DNA of 64,000 bases from Phyto melanocephala (GCA_941918925.1 OW799233.1:126566833-126630832), one strand, 5' to 3'; positions 22,621 to 34,404 are shown, numbered from the stretch's first letter. Notes: a model not told the origin generated them from the letters alone. Made by a program: numbers and translations.

Positions 22621-22948
22621 TGACGCTCTGATGAAAGAGTGATTATGATCAAACCGTAATTGGTTTCGAAAACTCATTTCACTCGGATGTTGCCGAAATA
22701 AAATTTAATTTTTCAGTTTCTTCTTTTATTATTACTACTAAATAAAAGAAAATAAAAAATTCTGCTTATAGAAGAGGTAAAAAAAATTAAATTGAATGTA
22801 AGCCAGAAATAAATAAATGTTGTTTTAAAAATATCTTTAGTTTAAATATTACCAGATTGATAGAATAGAACATAACAAGGGGTTGTGAAGTTAACAACTC
22901 TGATTTTAACACTGGGTATCCACGTTGAATTTTTTATTAGTAAGTTTT

Positions 22949-23533
22949 AGGTCACAAACGACGATTTTAATTGCCCAACTTTTTCCAAATTTTCTTTTGA
23001 ACTTGATAATAATTTGAACAATAATTTCTCAGGAAATTTTTCTGTTTTGTTAAGCTTTTATTTTCCTACAATTTGAGATTTGTGCTTTAGCAATAATAAA
23101 AATAGGTTAGGTTATCTAGAACAGGCAGCTGCTGTGCAGCTCACTTGGGTCCATTTTATTGATCCCATTGTGATACCTGAATAGAAAAGTAAGAATAGAA
23201 TACAAAAGAGAGAAGAAAGCAGACAACAGTCTGCGGGCGGGAATCGAACCCGGAACTCCAAAACTAGCAAACCAACACTCTACTGACTAGTCCACCGGGG
23301 CATAATAAAAATAAAAACACAACAAATAATATAAATGATTTTAATCAACGCTTTTAATTAAAATTTTTACGCAAAAAACCGAATGAAGAGAAATGCCAAA
23401 GATTCAACTAAAAAAAATTGCTTCAAATAGCGGATTACCGACAATTATTTTTCCCTTTTTATTTTACTCACCTAAAACTGTAAAAACATTTATAAACTTA
23501 TTAATTGCCCAACTATAATCGTCGTATGTGACC
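22949..23533. mobile_element. Inverted-repeat DNA element carrying a SINE
   Basis: AGGTCACAAACGACGATT at the left is matched by the inverted AATCGTCGTATGTGACCT at the right (16 of 18 positions). ATTGCCCAAC occurs just inside both ends in the same orientation. Without the SINE (and its duplication) the element is about 376 bp and has no recognisable ORF. I could not define a target duplication, so the superfamily is open. Confidence 0.65.
23105..23301 (-). mobile_element. tRNA-headed SINE with AACCT-type tail
   Basis: On the minus strand it starts GCCCCGGTGGACTAGTCAGT (A-box-like, about 23294-23282) and has a perfect B box GGTTCGATTCC at 23250-23240, at tRNA spacing, so an RNA polymerase III promoter is present. 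A body of about 80 bp follows, then TGAGCTGCACAGCAGCTGCC and the tail AACCTAACC. It is flanked by a 12-bp duplication, ATAATAAAAATA, at 23093-23104 and 23302-23313. The last 65 bp recur at 41008-41070. The tail unit matches that of the LOA-type LINE at 11375, so such a LINE probably supplies its retrotransposition. No coding capacity. Confidence 0.88.
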
Positions 23534-24392
23534 TCAGACTAAGCATAAGAGACCGCCGGCAGAATAACGGCACTTTATTGATAAAGTATGTCTATTTTCA
23601 TTGGGTGAAAAACACGATACAAGTAATTTATTAATAAAATTCAATATCTTTGTTTCAACTTTTATTGTTATTTTGGAATATCTTACTCTTAGTTATTATC
23701 ACAAGCAAAGGAAATTAAACGATTTTGACAGCTTATCGTGGCAATAATTGCTCGAGTAATCAGCAAAGCAATGATTGCGCAATACATTGCTACATATGGC
23801 AACTTGCGGTCTACATGACGCAATTTCTGTGGACACAATAAAATTTGACAATTGCAGCAACAAATATTGCTACGAGGAGACCTCTGGTAAGTAATAATTT
23901 TTGTGTGATTACGTATCGATTTTTTGCCAATATTTTCCACAAACCAAACAATTTATTAGCTGCGCAAATTATTCATTGCTTTATTCAATCTTATTGCATT
24001 TAAAATTTATGACAATCTTAAAAAAATAAGTTTAAAAGCGAAATACTAATTTTTTGCTTGCCGGAAAAATGTTAAAACTGAATTATACATTTTTTGTATA
24101 GAATTCACAGTACACAGAATTCTGAATTGTTTGCAATATTTCATACTGAAGTATTTATCTTCTGATTTATTGTTCTTATAATTTGGCTACAATTATTTTT
24201 AAAAATAAAACTACTATCTTCGCAAGGTGTCCGTCCTAACATGTCATATTGTTTTAGGATTTCACAATGGTTTAAAAAAAATGTTGTTGCTTTGTGTAGT
24301 ATGTTTATTTTGCTGTCATAATTTTTCAGATACTTGTGGCAATTAGCTAAGAATCTGCCAAACCGAACAGCCTGTAATATTTGTAAGACGCT
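23534..24392. other. No gene identified
   Basis: AT-rich; no coding or repeat signal recognised. Confidence 0.4.
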
Positions 24393-25063
24393 CACGCAAA
24401 GAAAAAATATGATTCTGGTAACCATAATCGAAGAGCAACATACTATGATTGAATTGTATGATTACGGTTAAAACATATCATTCAATAATCACATATATAT
24501 GACTACAATTGAAATCGACAATCTTTGCTTTTTACGGCAAGTTTATGTCTTTTGCTGTAACATACACATATTGATTGTACTCACCAATTTAATTGCAATT
24601 TTTTTAACAATATGTTTTTACATTTTCTTGTTGATTTTCAAGTTTCCCCAATTTTTTTAAAAATTTTTGTGTATTTTTTTAACATCTCAAACTGTTAAAA
24701 TAATAAGAATTCATTCAGCAAGAAGAAGAACAGTTGAAATCAAATTATTATTAAAAAAAATCATAGCTTAATTAACTTGTAATCATACTATTATCTCACC
24801 CATTATCTAATGATTATTTTTAATTTTAAATACTTTTGAATATAAAGTTATTTTTGTTAAATTAATTTTTTTAAATCATACTATTTTTAAATGATAACCA
24901 TTTTAAAATTTTATAATTAAAACAAATGCTTGAATATCGTGACAAAATATATGATGAAATGATACAAAAATAACTATTACTTGTTTTCGACAATCAAATG
25001 TTGTTATAGAAACTATAATATGACCGTCGTGATCATGTCGTAACCGTGGTTTTTCTTTGCGTG
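24393..25063. mobile_element. 671-bp inverted-repeat element, family X, copy 1
   Basis: CACGCAAAGAAAAA at the left faces TTTTTCTTTGCGTG at the right. Just inside the left end TAACCATAATC ... GATTACGGTTA can form a hairpin, and a GTAACC motif recurs near the right end. A second copy lies at 41584-42287 and aligns over its length. There is no coding capacity and no clear target duplication. Terminal CAC would fit CACTA/Chapaev-type or Transib-type elements, but this is not decided. Confidence 0.75.
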
Positions 25064-26038
25064 CTGCTGCCGAAACCTTTAAACGGACCAGCTATCAAAA
25101 ATGTAGCAAAATAATTTATTGTAATTTGATACATAACAAGTTTTTTTTTTTGAACGGTCGTTCACAACAGTAGTATTTTGTTATGGTATTATTTTAGATC
25201 ATTTGAATTTAGGACACCTGGTGAATACAGTAAATGTTTTTTTTATTTAAATAATATGAACAATTTTCTTCTTGACATCACATATCACTAATGTCTAGCC
25301 ACGCAATTTTAAAAAATAAATAACATTGCAATATGTTTCTGTAGCGATCTCTATTGGTTGTAACGTGAAAGTAATTTTAATTAGCGAAAAAAAGGCACAA
25401 AGACATTATCGTCAAGAAATTCATACCTAAAACTTTTTTCATTTATAGTTTAAAATTTAGTATAGTATTCGAATTGGCATTTATTTGCTTTGCGGCAAGT
25501 AGTTAACGAATACATTTAAATTAAAAGTCAAAATTTGTCATGTCCCTGATGAATGCCGCAATAATATTGCATATTGAAGTTCCTTTTCTTGTAAAAAGTA
25601 TAGGGTAGAGAATACATGTAATGGAAGACAGACAGAGCGCATTGAAGGATAGTTTTTTTCACGGTGCTGTGTGTTATTGTGCATGCTTTATAAGAAAAGC
25701 TTTCCCTTAATCTATTAATTAATACTTTACCTGGTGTTTGTTGTCATGATATTAGTATACTAAAACAAATACATATATTTTTTACTGGGATATGAACTCG
25801 CAGTTTTAGCACACAAATAACTTAAACACTTTTTGGAGGGTCAATAATTCTCAGTGTCATAGTTTATATGAAAATTTCACTCAATCATAGTGTACGTAGA
25901 AATTGATAAATTATAGTTTTAAAAAAATGAATCAATAGTTGTTTTTTGACATAAATAATTTTTCTGTCTTTTTTGAAAAAATTTGTTTATAAATACTTTT
26001 CATGTTGTTAATTGTTCTTAATTTTTTATACATTCCCT
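25064..26038. other. No gene identified
   Basis: AT-rich; nothing recognised. Confidence 0.4.
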
Positions 26039-26116
26039 GAAGAAGCTACCCAATGTAGTAGCGAAATATTGAAAAATAATATTGTTTTTATAAAAAAAGT
26101 GATCTCAAGATTAATA

Positions 26117-26661
26117 AAGGGTCCGCCATCTAACGTTTTTTTCCAACTAGTGCTTGTTTCGTGAATGGTAACACTTATTAACAGTATTGATTTGACAGAT
26201 AATTAGTTTTATCCTTCCGCTAAACAAATATGTTTTTGTATACGCTTGAACAACGCTGGGAAATATTGCGACATTACTTTGGCCGATTTTGCCAAAAAAA
26301 ATCATCTTTTCAGATGAAACTCATTTTGATCTTGGCGGGTATGTAAACAAGCAAAACTGTCGCATTTGGGGCACAGAAAACCCGCACGCATACATTAAAA
26401 AGCCGATACATCCAAAACGAGACACTGTTTGGTGCGGATTTCGGGTCCAGAGGCATAATTGCGCCATTTTTCTTCGAAAATGAGCAAGGAGTGGCCGTAG
26501 TCAGTGGCGATCGTTATCGGGTCATGTTGAACGAATTTTTGTTCACAAAAATTGAAGAGGAGGATATTAGCAATATTTGGTTTCAAAAGGACGGCGCTAC
26601 GTGCCACACAGTCGAAGCTACACTTTTTATAGGATTTTCAAAAGTTATTTGGCAGAACCTT
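26117..26661 (+). mobile_element. Mariner deletion derivative, family M2, copy 1
   Basis: Ends AAGGGTCCGCCATCTAAC and the inverted GTTATTTGGCAGAACCTT lie between TA dinucleotides. The interior starts MFLYTLEQRWEILRHYF (N-terminus) and jumps directly to DFAKKIIFSDETHFDLGGY, so most of the DNA-binding domain is missing. It keeps the first catalytic Asp (FSDE) and the second (FQKDGATCHT), then jumps to the 3' end, losing the third. Frameshifts occur near 26300 and 26480. The copy at 52125-52590 has the same N-terminal junction, so this is a spreading deleted form. Confidence 0.88.
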
Positions 26662-27424
26662 TATAAAAAATAACTTCTACTTCCATGAAAAACATCGGCA
26701 CAAACCCATATCATCCACTACACTTTCACTATTTTTGTAAAAAAAAAAATAAAACCTCTACAACCACACTTTAAGCAAATTGTCACTTTAAAGCCAAATA
26801 GTAACGAACATAAATCAAGGTTATCCATGAATTTATTGCAAACGAAAACATACTCGTAATAAAAATAACCACAAGTGTATATATACTCTTATCATAAGTT
26901 AAGATAAAATATCAATTTAATTAAAAAATTCTTAAAGAATTTTCGGATGTTCCATTTTGTATCTGCTTATAGAGTCAGCACGTCGCTTATGTCGCCACAG
27001 GTGTATAGACTCAAATATATACAAATTTGTCCTGTTTAATGTTGAATGTTTTATAATCGTCATTTAAAGTCTACATTATATGTACATACGTAGTAGAAGT
27101 TTAGTATCCCTTTTACATACGTAAATAAGTAAGTAAGTAAAAGGCAGCATGTGCCACCTTAAAGCTTATGCCATCATAAATTCTACACGTTTAATACAAT
27201 TTATAAACTTTTAACGTAGAAATATCTTACAATGAGAAGGATAGTTCGAAAAGTGTTTATGGTAAAAAGTATTGAAATCAATGTATCATGCTTTTTCCGT
27301 GTGGATTTAATAATACTGGTAAAATATTTTAATTCAAAATTGTAATGAAAAGAGCTATAATACTACATCTGATGACATTCTTATAATGAACACATTATAA
27401 GAATGTCGTCACATTTCACATTCA
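26662..27424. other. No gene identified
   Basis: AT-rich. A TAAG-type short repeat is at about 27123-27140, and a palindrome of the form ACATTCTTATAATG ... CATTATAAGAATGT at about 27376-27406 forms a near-perfect hairpin. Confidence 0.45.
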
Positions 27425-28795
27425 ATATTATTATACGCCTTTCTGCTTTATTATTTCTGACGTCGTCTTTAATAATAAATTTTACCGAAGTTAACAGTAT
27501 TCTACTAGCCAATCCCTTTTATTTGATACCCATAGCGATCCAGTTATCCCCCATTTTGTTTAGGGAGCCATATTGGACTTAAAATTTTTCATAGTTTACC
27601 GTATTCTTTACGTCAATGGAATTCATTTGATAACAAACTTTGTGGGGAATAAAGGGTACTGCTGAGACAGCGGCGCATGTGGTATGCGAATGTCCGGCAA
27701 TGGCTGGCAATAGACTTAGACCACTGGCAGGCACACGTTGGATGTGAATGCTATAAGGGAAAATAAGTCTGTGGCTGATGTTGGTGATTGCAAAGGACTC
27801 TGTGATGAGGATTGTAGATAATCATCAGTCTGCAATGTAAAATTACAAAAGTCTTAAGAAAACGCCTGGGGCGGCACTGGACTCAGTAACCTTGTAGTCT
27901 CTGGGTAACGAAGGAGGTCGAATAGAGACCCGTTTATGGAAGAGGTCTGCTTCGATATCCCCCTACATGTACACAAGGGTACAAAGCTGTAATTATATTA
28001 TTTGACCCATATATCGGAAATTTTATATTGGATGCTATTTTGGATTTTAAATATTTTATATTTAAAATGGTATATTCCTTTCGTTTGATATTTATCAGTA
28101 TACCAGTATCGTTTGATATATATTTATTGTATGCCATTCAGGTTATCCAGAAGCTGATAAAGTTAATTTTTCGACTACAGATTGTAGAAAAAACTCCAAG
28201 GCATTTTTATTTTTGTGCTTATATCTTCGTCAGTTTCAAACCGAATTGATAGTTATTCTTAGCAACGATTTTGAAAAATACAACATCAACTCTGATGTCT
28301 AAATCTTGCTCAAAAATTATTTTAAAGATTTAATAACTTGATGTATAGAAATAACTTTCGCCTATAACTTTGCCAATTAGTGACCGAATCGACCAAAATT
28401 TTTTACAAATGGCGCAAGAAACAATTTTATCTAAAAAAGTTTCAATCGTGTCTATAAATTTATTCCCGGGTTGAAAATTTTTTTTTATTTAAAGGAAAAG
28501 ACAGAGAAAGTCGTATTTATTTTCTCATATCTCAGAAGTTATGGGTTAATTGGGCTGTATTTAAATATCAATGAATTCTTAAAAATTAAAACCCATACAG
28601 GTTTCTGACACATGTAGGGGGCTTGTAAAAATTGATATCCACCAACATACGGACAAATGGACATCAATCCAATCCCCTAGTAACACGCTTTGCGAAATTA
28701 TATACTTTTATGGTTCGAAAATTAATATTGTGGAAATTTTTCACGGAATGACAAAGTTATATATGAACACCCTTGGCACAACAGGTGAATAATAC
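27425..28795 (+). repeat. mini-me / Helentron-type element B, split by a LINE fragment
   Basis: TTATTTCTGACGTCGTC, CTTTTATTTGATACCCATAG, CATATCTCAGAAGTTATGGG, CCAACATACGGACAAATGGAC and CACGGAATGACAAAG occur in the order seen (reversed) in the copy at 33163-34050. The middle is interrupted at 27660-27974. The right end is degraded and lacks a clear GGGTATA. Confidence 0.65.
27660..27974 (+). pseudogene. 5'-truncated LINE 3' end inserted in element B
   Basis: The insert lies between identical AAGGGTAC octamers (27652-27659 and 27975-27982), a likely target duplication. Its first codons read AETAAHVVCECPAMAGNRL, the C-terminal zinc-binding region (DETxxHVxxxCPA) of R1/LOA/jockey-like LINEs; stops follow soon after. 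The remainder is 3' untranslated sequence with no poly(A). It is less AT-rich than its surroundings. Confidence 0.75.
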
Positions 28796-30764
28796 AAAAA
28801 TGTTTTTATAAGTTCAACTCCTCAGTTCACATATTCTTCCAAAAGGAAATTTTTACAAAAACATATGTGTAACAATAAAATTCCATAAATAAATTATGAT
28901 TTTATGGAAAAATTCTAAAGATAATTTTAAAACTCGCTTTATTTATTCAAGTCTTGTTGAACAGATTGTTTTAAATAAATTATATTTCAATAATTCAATA
29001 ATTCAAGAAATTGTCTGACTCCCTATTCGAAAATGGTTCCATCTTGCCAGTATGATGTATTTATTTTTTTTATCGACCAACAAAGGGTTGAGAACTACTT
29101 CGCCAAAACATGCCACCATATCCAGCAGGGAAGAATATTTAAAAGCCGATCATACGGTTCATAACATAGAAAAGTTACATAGAAATGATACCTAGACATA
29201 CCGAAGGAATTATGGATGGGTATGTGTTAAAGATGAGGTCATGTGGATTTTTCGGACATGAAGAGATTTTAAAGCGGATGCTGTTGGGTGGGCAAAATGA
29301 GAGTAAATACCTATCGCTGATGAATTCTTCATGTGTTTGAGTTTGTCTTGGTAGATGTGTTAGTCCTCACCCAACCATATCGTAGCAGCATCTGCTATAA
29401 AATTTCTTTACGATCCATTTTTGTGTTACAAACCAATTTGCCGGCCTTTAAATAATCTGTTGGCCGAGGCTGGACATAAAAGAACACTTTCCACTTGCAA
29501 GATGAGACCATATCAACAGAAATTATATAAACTTATAAGAAAACTATTAGTATTATTTGGTGAAGCAACACAATATGGTCATTCTTTTAAATTTATATAG
29601 ACTTTATTGTGTACCTTCGTACCAGTAAGACCACCACTAACATACAGAAACACAAAAAGGTAACCATGTTTATAATACTCGGCATGCATGTGCATATTTG
29701 ACATTTATTTCTTTAATGATGTATTTACTTTGGAAAACTTCCTTTCATAAACTTAGGCGAATACGACTTCACAAGAGTACGAGTTAGTGAGAGCAAGAGA
29801 CAGGAAACTGAAAATGTAACGGAATAAAAAGAAATACAGTTTACAAATATGAAGTACTGCAAACAATGCAAATGTGTTAGTGTAAACATATGTATAGTAC
29901 ATGCAATAGGAATGTAATAAATTTATGAATACATTTAACATGTAAGTATACGGTTCTTGTGAATATGTATTTTGTGTATAAATTTGTGTACTACATTTGT
30001 TCTACATGTATGTATATGTGTGTGTGTGTGTAGCTGTTTTTATATGAATACATTTTCATATTTGTATTTCCTGTTGCATTAATGCATATACCAGAGTATT
30101 TGCTCATTTATTTTCTTTGCTCCTTTTTGGTATTTCACTGTATATTTTCTATTTTTCAAAGTGGTAATTATAAATTTCATTGTTAAAAGTGCTTAAAAAA
30201 CTCATTCATTAAAACTCATACGCTGTGTGGTGTGGTGTACCCAACATACTAGTATAATGTATGCATTTGTCATACTGCGTTTATAATTCACTGCATTTTA
30301 TTAAGCCTTCTTTTATATCATTTCTGTTCTTATTTTTTTTTTCATCAAAAAGTCAACTGTACTTCTCATGAATACTAGATTAAAAGGCATTCAGTATGAA
30401 TTATAAAAAAATGTTAATTTCTGTTGAAATATATTTTGCAATAACTAGAGAATAATATTTATTCTTTTTTATTCATATAGAGTAAGCAATCTTTTTAAGT
30501 TATCTTGAACTGCATATAAATGTGTTGAAATAGGTTTATGTTTTTATAGTTTGCCGTTATGAATTTTATTTAAACTATAGGAGATTCATTTGTTAATTTA
30601 ATTTTTTTTTCATAATGAATTTTTAAATTTACAAAATATTTGACAAAAAATTATTATATGCGGTTCAGCTTTGTAAGACTTTTGTAAATTAAAAATATGT
30701 TAAATGAAAATGTGTTCATAGTATCATAATACAAGTTAAACAAGGAGAGATCCTTGTTATAAAA
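28796..30764. other. No gene identified; less AT-rich patch near 29090-29500
   Basis: The patch at 29090-29500 suggests an old coding element, but joined frames give nothing I recognise. A (GT)n microsatellite is at 30016-30031. Confidence 0.4.
30016..30031. repeat. (GT)n microsatellite
   Basis: Eight GT units are visible. Confidence 0.9.
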
Positions 30765-30768
30765 ATGA

Positions 30769-30814
30769 ACGGTCAGGCCGGCCAAGGGGCCTGACCGGGT
30801 GTGTTATCACACGT
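30769..30814. other. Two adjacent GC-rich hairpins
   Basis: CGGTCAGGCC and GGCCTGACCG are perfect inverted 10-mers separated by 8 bases, and GTGTG ... CACAC forms a second small stem directly after. In this AT-rich surrounding a 10-bp, mostly G:C stem is unlikely to arise by chance. It could be the end of a mobile element (the next bases run into an A-rich stretch) or a structured RNA. No rho-independent terminator applies in a eukaryote. Confidence 0.6.
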
Positions 30815-32282
30815 CAAAAAATAAAAAGAAGGTTTAAGGTTAATTCAGGCACTTTATTAATCCACAGCTAGAATTGAATTGAATCTTATTCCTAACTTAA
30901 TTTATTATTACACTTTTATTTCTGTGGGAAAATGCTTATTAGTGCAAGTCGCATTGCAACACGCTGAGTTGCAATGTGATTTCACAACAATTATTTTTGA
31001 ACTTAAATTAGGTGTTAGCGGATCATGTTACAACACGCGCAGACATAAAATATGATGAGTTGCAGTATGGTTTTGCAGCAAGTGTTCTTAGCCCATTACT
31101 TAAGGTGTTAACTTACATATTATTTGGATTTTAGATAAAATTTTTAAAAAAATATGAGAAATATTTATTCACAATTGTGTAAATTAAAATCTCACATATT
31201 CTTCTGCTCTTTCATTTAGTCCTCAATCTGACAGCGACAAATATACACGTGCACGGTTGTATACATTCTGTCTCTGTTTTGTACGTTGGGAATGGTTTAT
31301 ATGATATGGCTTTTAAATTTTCCTTTATATTCCCATACAAATATAAACAAAATGTCGTTAATTTTCCATATTGTGATTTTTTATTGTCACTTGAAAAGTT
31401 ACCAAACCATGTATTGTATTGTCTTATGAGTACAGTGACATTCGGTTGTTCTAATTTGGTAAGAATAGTGGGAAAAGGGTGAGTAATACCCTTATATGTA
31501 TTGTATATAATGCAAAAAAAATTTTTGTTGACAACAGATTGGTGCAGGTTCTGATTGTTTTCTTACATTTTTCTTATTAATGTATTTATGTGACATTTGT
31601 GCCTTAAATATGAAAGTGGTCTAAGTAAAAAAAATAAATAAGTGTTTTTGCATGATGTTTTAAAAAATGAAATGAATGAAAAATGAATGTTTTTTTTTTT
31701 GACAATTAGTGTTAATTATGAAAATTTTCTAATTAAAAAAATTTTAAACAAATTGGCTTTATTATTATTTTTTTTTTTAATTTGCTTATGGCCGTTGTGA
31801 TAATGACTGCAACGCATGTTTTTGTGGTCTTTTACCTAAAAGATGAAGACTAAAAATATTTGCAAATATTGGACTATTTCCACTATATACGACGGAAAAT
31901 GAACATTAATATCATATATGTTTAAATACTACCTCACATCCCTATAGTTTTACAAAAATATAAATATTTTTCAATTTTAATTAAGAAATATTCATATTTT
32001 ATTTGTCTTAATATATTTTAATTATTGGTTTAGTTGTTAAGTTAAGTCTAAGTCAATTCAACCTCCGAAAACAATATTTCCGTACGAGATACACACAAAA
32101 ATTTACATTCATAACAATTTTTCATTAATTGAGATTAATGAAATCAAAAATTTAAACAGTACACAATATAGAAATGATTTTTAGTTTATTTGAACCCAAA
32201 ATATTAAACACATTGAAACAAAAAATATATGACTTAGACCACTTTCATAAATAAGGCAATATTTATATTATGGCAAAATTTA
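30815..32282. other. No gene identified
   Basis: About 30815-31110 is less AT-rich, with a repeated pattern (TTGCAACACGC..., then GTTACAACACGC...), possibly part of an LTR, but no partner LTR is in the window. The rest is AT-rich. Confidence 0.4.
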
Positions 32283-33006
32283 ATTCAACGATAAAGGTCG
32301 CACTGAAAAAATTAGGGTGCTCAAATTTTTCCAGAATATTTCTTACGCACAATGTTTGATTGAAAATGGGCTTAATCGGAATATTAGGAAGAGAGTAATA
32401 GCTCGTAATACAAGAGTAGGTCAAAAAACCGTGTCCTTCCAACATCGAATAAAATAGAATTGTGCCCAAACGCATTACGTAGAGTCATAGAACTTTGAAT
32501 ATATATTTCCTGAGTAAAAAAAATATTTTTCTCTGAAAATTGTTTAAATCTTTGCATTATAAAAGAAGTTATAGATCAAAATGTACGAAAATTTTTACCG
32601 CTCAGTGTATATTTAAAATTTAAAGCCTAATAAAACTGACAAAATTATCTGTACGATTCTGAAACTTAGCAAACATTGCTTTTTATTCATAGGCTTTGTT
32701 CTTACGGAAAATAAATGTGACACGCCCACCTTCCATATAACAATTTATCTCAAATTCATATAATTTCTCTACGAATAAAGATTTTGGAATAAAAAAGGAC
32801 TATATTGAAATATCCAATTTGTATTAATTAGCAGAAACAACTTCGACACGCCTACTATAACACCCACTTTTCACGTTATCTACTGTTAACAAAATTAAAA
32901 AGCTCATTAAACTTACAAAATTAGAGGTATGATGATGAAATTTGCTACAGATATCTAGTCAATGTCATTGTTATGCCAGAAAATTTAGGTGACACGCCCA
33001 CACTAA

Positions 33007-34404
33007 AAGGACTATTAGACACGCATACATGTCTTAAGACATGTGTGATGGCATACTTTGGGTTTAGCTATTACAATTTCAAACTCTGACGGCATACTTC
33101 ATTACACAGTAATTTTTGAAGCGAAAACATGGCAATGAAGCGGAAAGTTGTCAATAGTTGCATTTTTATACCCTTCACCTGGGGTGCATAAGGGTACATA
33201 TAGCTTTGTCATTCCGTTTGTAATTTCTACAATTTTAATTTCCGACCCCATAAAGTATATATTTTCTGAATAGAGGAGTCGATTAAGCCCTTACCGTCTG
33301 CCCGTCTGTCTGTGTGTTGGTTGAAATCAACTTCTAGAAGCAACCAAATGTTCCTCAGACCTGTGTATCATATCAATCTTTTGAAAATATCCGGGAATGA
33401 ATCGTCATTTAAATTCAGCCTCGCCTTATAACTTTCTGAGATATGAGCAAACAAACGCGATTGCCTCTGTTTTTTCCTAAATTTTTACCACCAAAATTAG
33501 AAATTTTCAGCCATAGAATTATTTATAGGTACTTTTGTTACTATTTTTGGATATAATATGCCTAAAGAGATATTCGTGAAAAATTTTAGATAAATCGGGC
33601 TTTAATCGGTAAAGTTATAGGAAATTTTTTTTTAGAAATATATATTCCAAAAATTTACAAACGAAAATCAATTTTTTTTCAATTTCTAGACAATGGAAAG
33701 CGTCAATATTGGTATCATCTGAAAGGAATTGACTAGCGCAATATAAGTATTATAAAAAAAACTCATGTTGGTTACTACTACAAAATGCGGACAATATATT
33801 TATAAATGGGTCAAATCTGGTATTTTAAAATGGGACTATTTGAACGAACAAAATGGCGGATCAAATTTTTGCAACCCCATCAAAATGGGTATCAAATGAA
33901 AGGGCTCAACTAGATGAATACAGATAACAAAGTAAAAATTCAAAAACAAGGATGGCGTCGGAAATAATAAGGAAAAATGGCGTAAAATATGAAATAAAGT
34001 TTAAGCTACCATGCGGGATTATACCTATGAACATGATGGTGAAGGGTATTTAATTGTTTTCTATTTCACTTAATTTTTCTTTTAATTTTCAATTGTTTAT
34101 TGTGGTACAGATCTGATTTTATTTGCCACACTTGTGGGAAGCTTTTATATTTCTCAATAAACTCTTCCCAGAAAATAATATTAGAAAAAGACACTTTTTT
34201 AAATTTCCGATATGCACACAGCAGCGCCAAAAATTTAAATAAATTTTTGTATGAAGTATGACAGACACGCAATTAGACGAGTATGTTGGTATGCGACTCA
34301 GGTTTTCAAAAATTTTTGAAAACCAACATACATGTTATTACACAGTAAGACTTGGTATGCCATCGTGCATGTCTTAAGACAAGTATGCGTGTCTAATAGG
34401 CCTT
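33007..34404 (-). mobile_element. Harbinger-like TIR element with a MADF-like remnant, middle member of the nest
   Basis: The ends AAGGACTATTAGACACGCAT and its inverted counterpart extend for about 50 bp and contain the palindrome CATGTCTTAAGACATG. Each side is bordered by TAA (33004-33006 and 34405-34407), the target duplication typical of PIF/Harbinger. On the minus strand at 34272-34066 an open frame includes FIEKYKSFPQVWQIKSDLYH, which resembles a MADF domain (YxxxPxLWxxxSxxYxN), the sort of DNA-binding domain found in the second protein of Harbinger-type elements. The DDE nuclease is absent. A mini-me-type element sits inside it. Confidence 0.65.
33163..34050 (-). repeat. mini-me / Helentron-type element B2, inner member of the nest
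   Basis: It starts TTTTATACCCTTCACC with a local hairpin to GGTGCATAAGGGTA, continues GCTTTGTCATTCCG, CCGACCCCATAAAG, GTCTGCCCGTCTGTCTGTG, and ends CATGATGGTGAAGGGTAT. Inside, phrases such as GGTATCAAATGAAAGGGCT and GGCGTCGGAAATAATAAG recur at 27.5, 40.8, 48.0, 53.9 and 57.8 kb. It is the youngest of the three nested elements. Confidence 0.82.

Noticed and set aside
23231..23301. tRNA gene
   Set aside because: The A and B boxes belong to the head of a retroposed SINE flanked by a target duplication; the cloverleaf is not convincing.
29090..29500. Possible old coding element
   Set aside because: Less AT-rich, but joined translations on both strands gave no family match.
30790..31110. Solo LTR
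   Set aside because: A TG start and less AT-rich sequence are suggestive, but no matching CA end, duplication or second copy was found.
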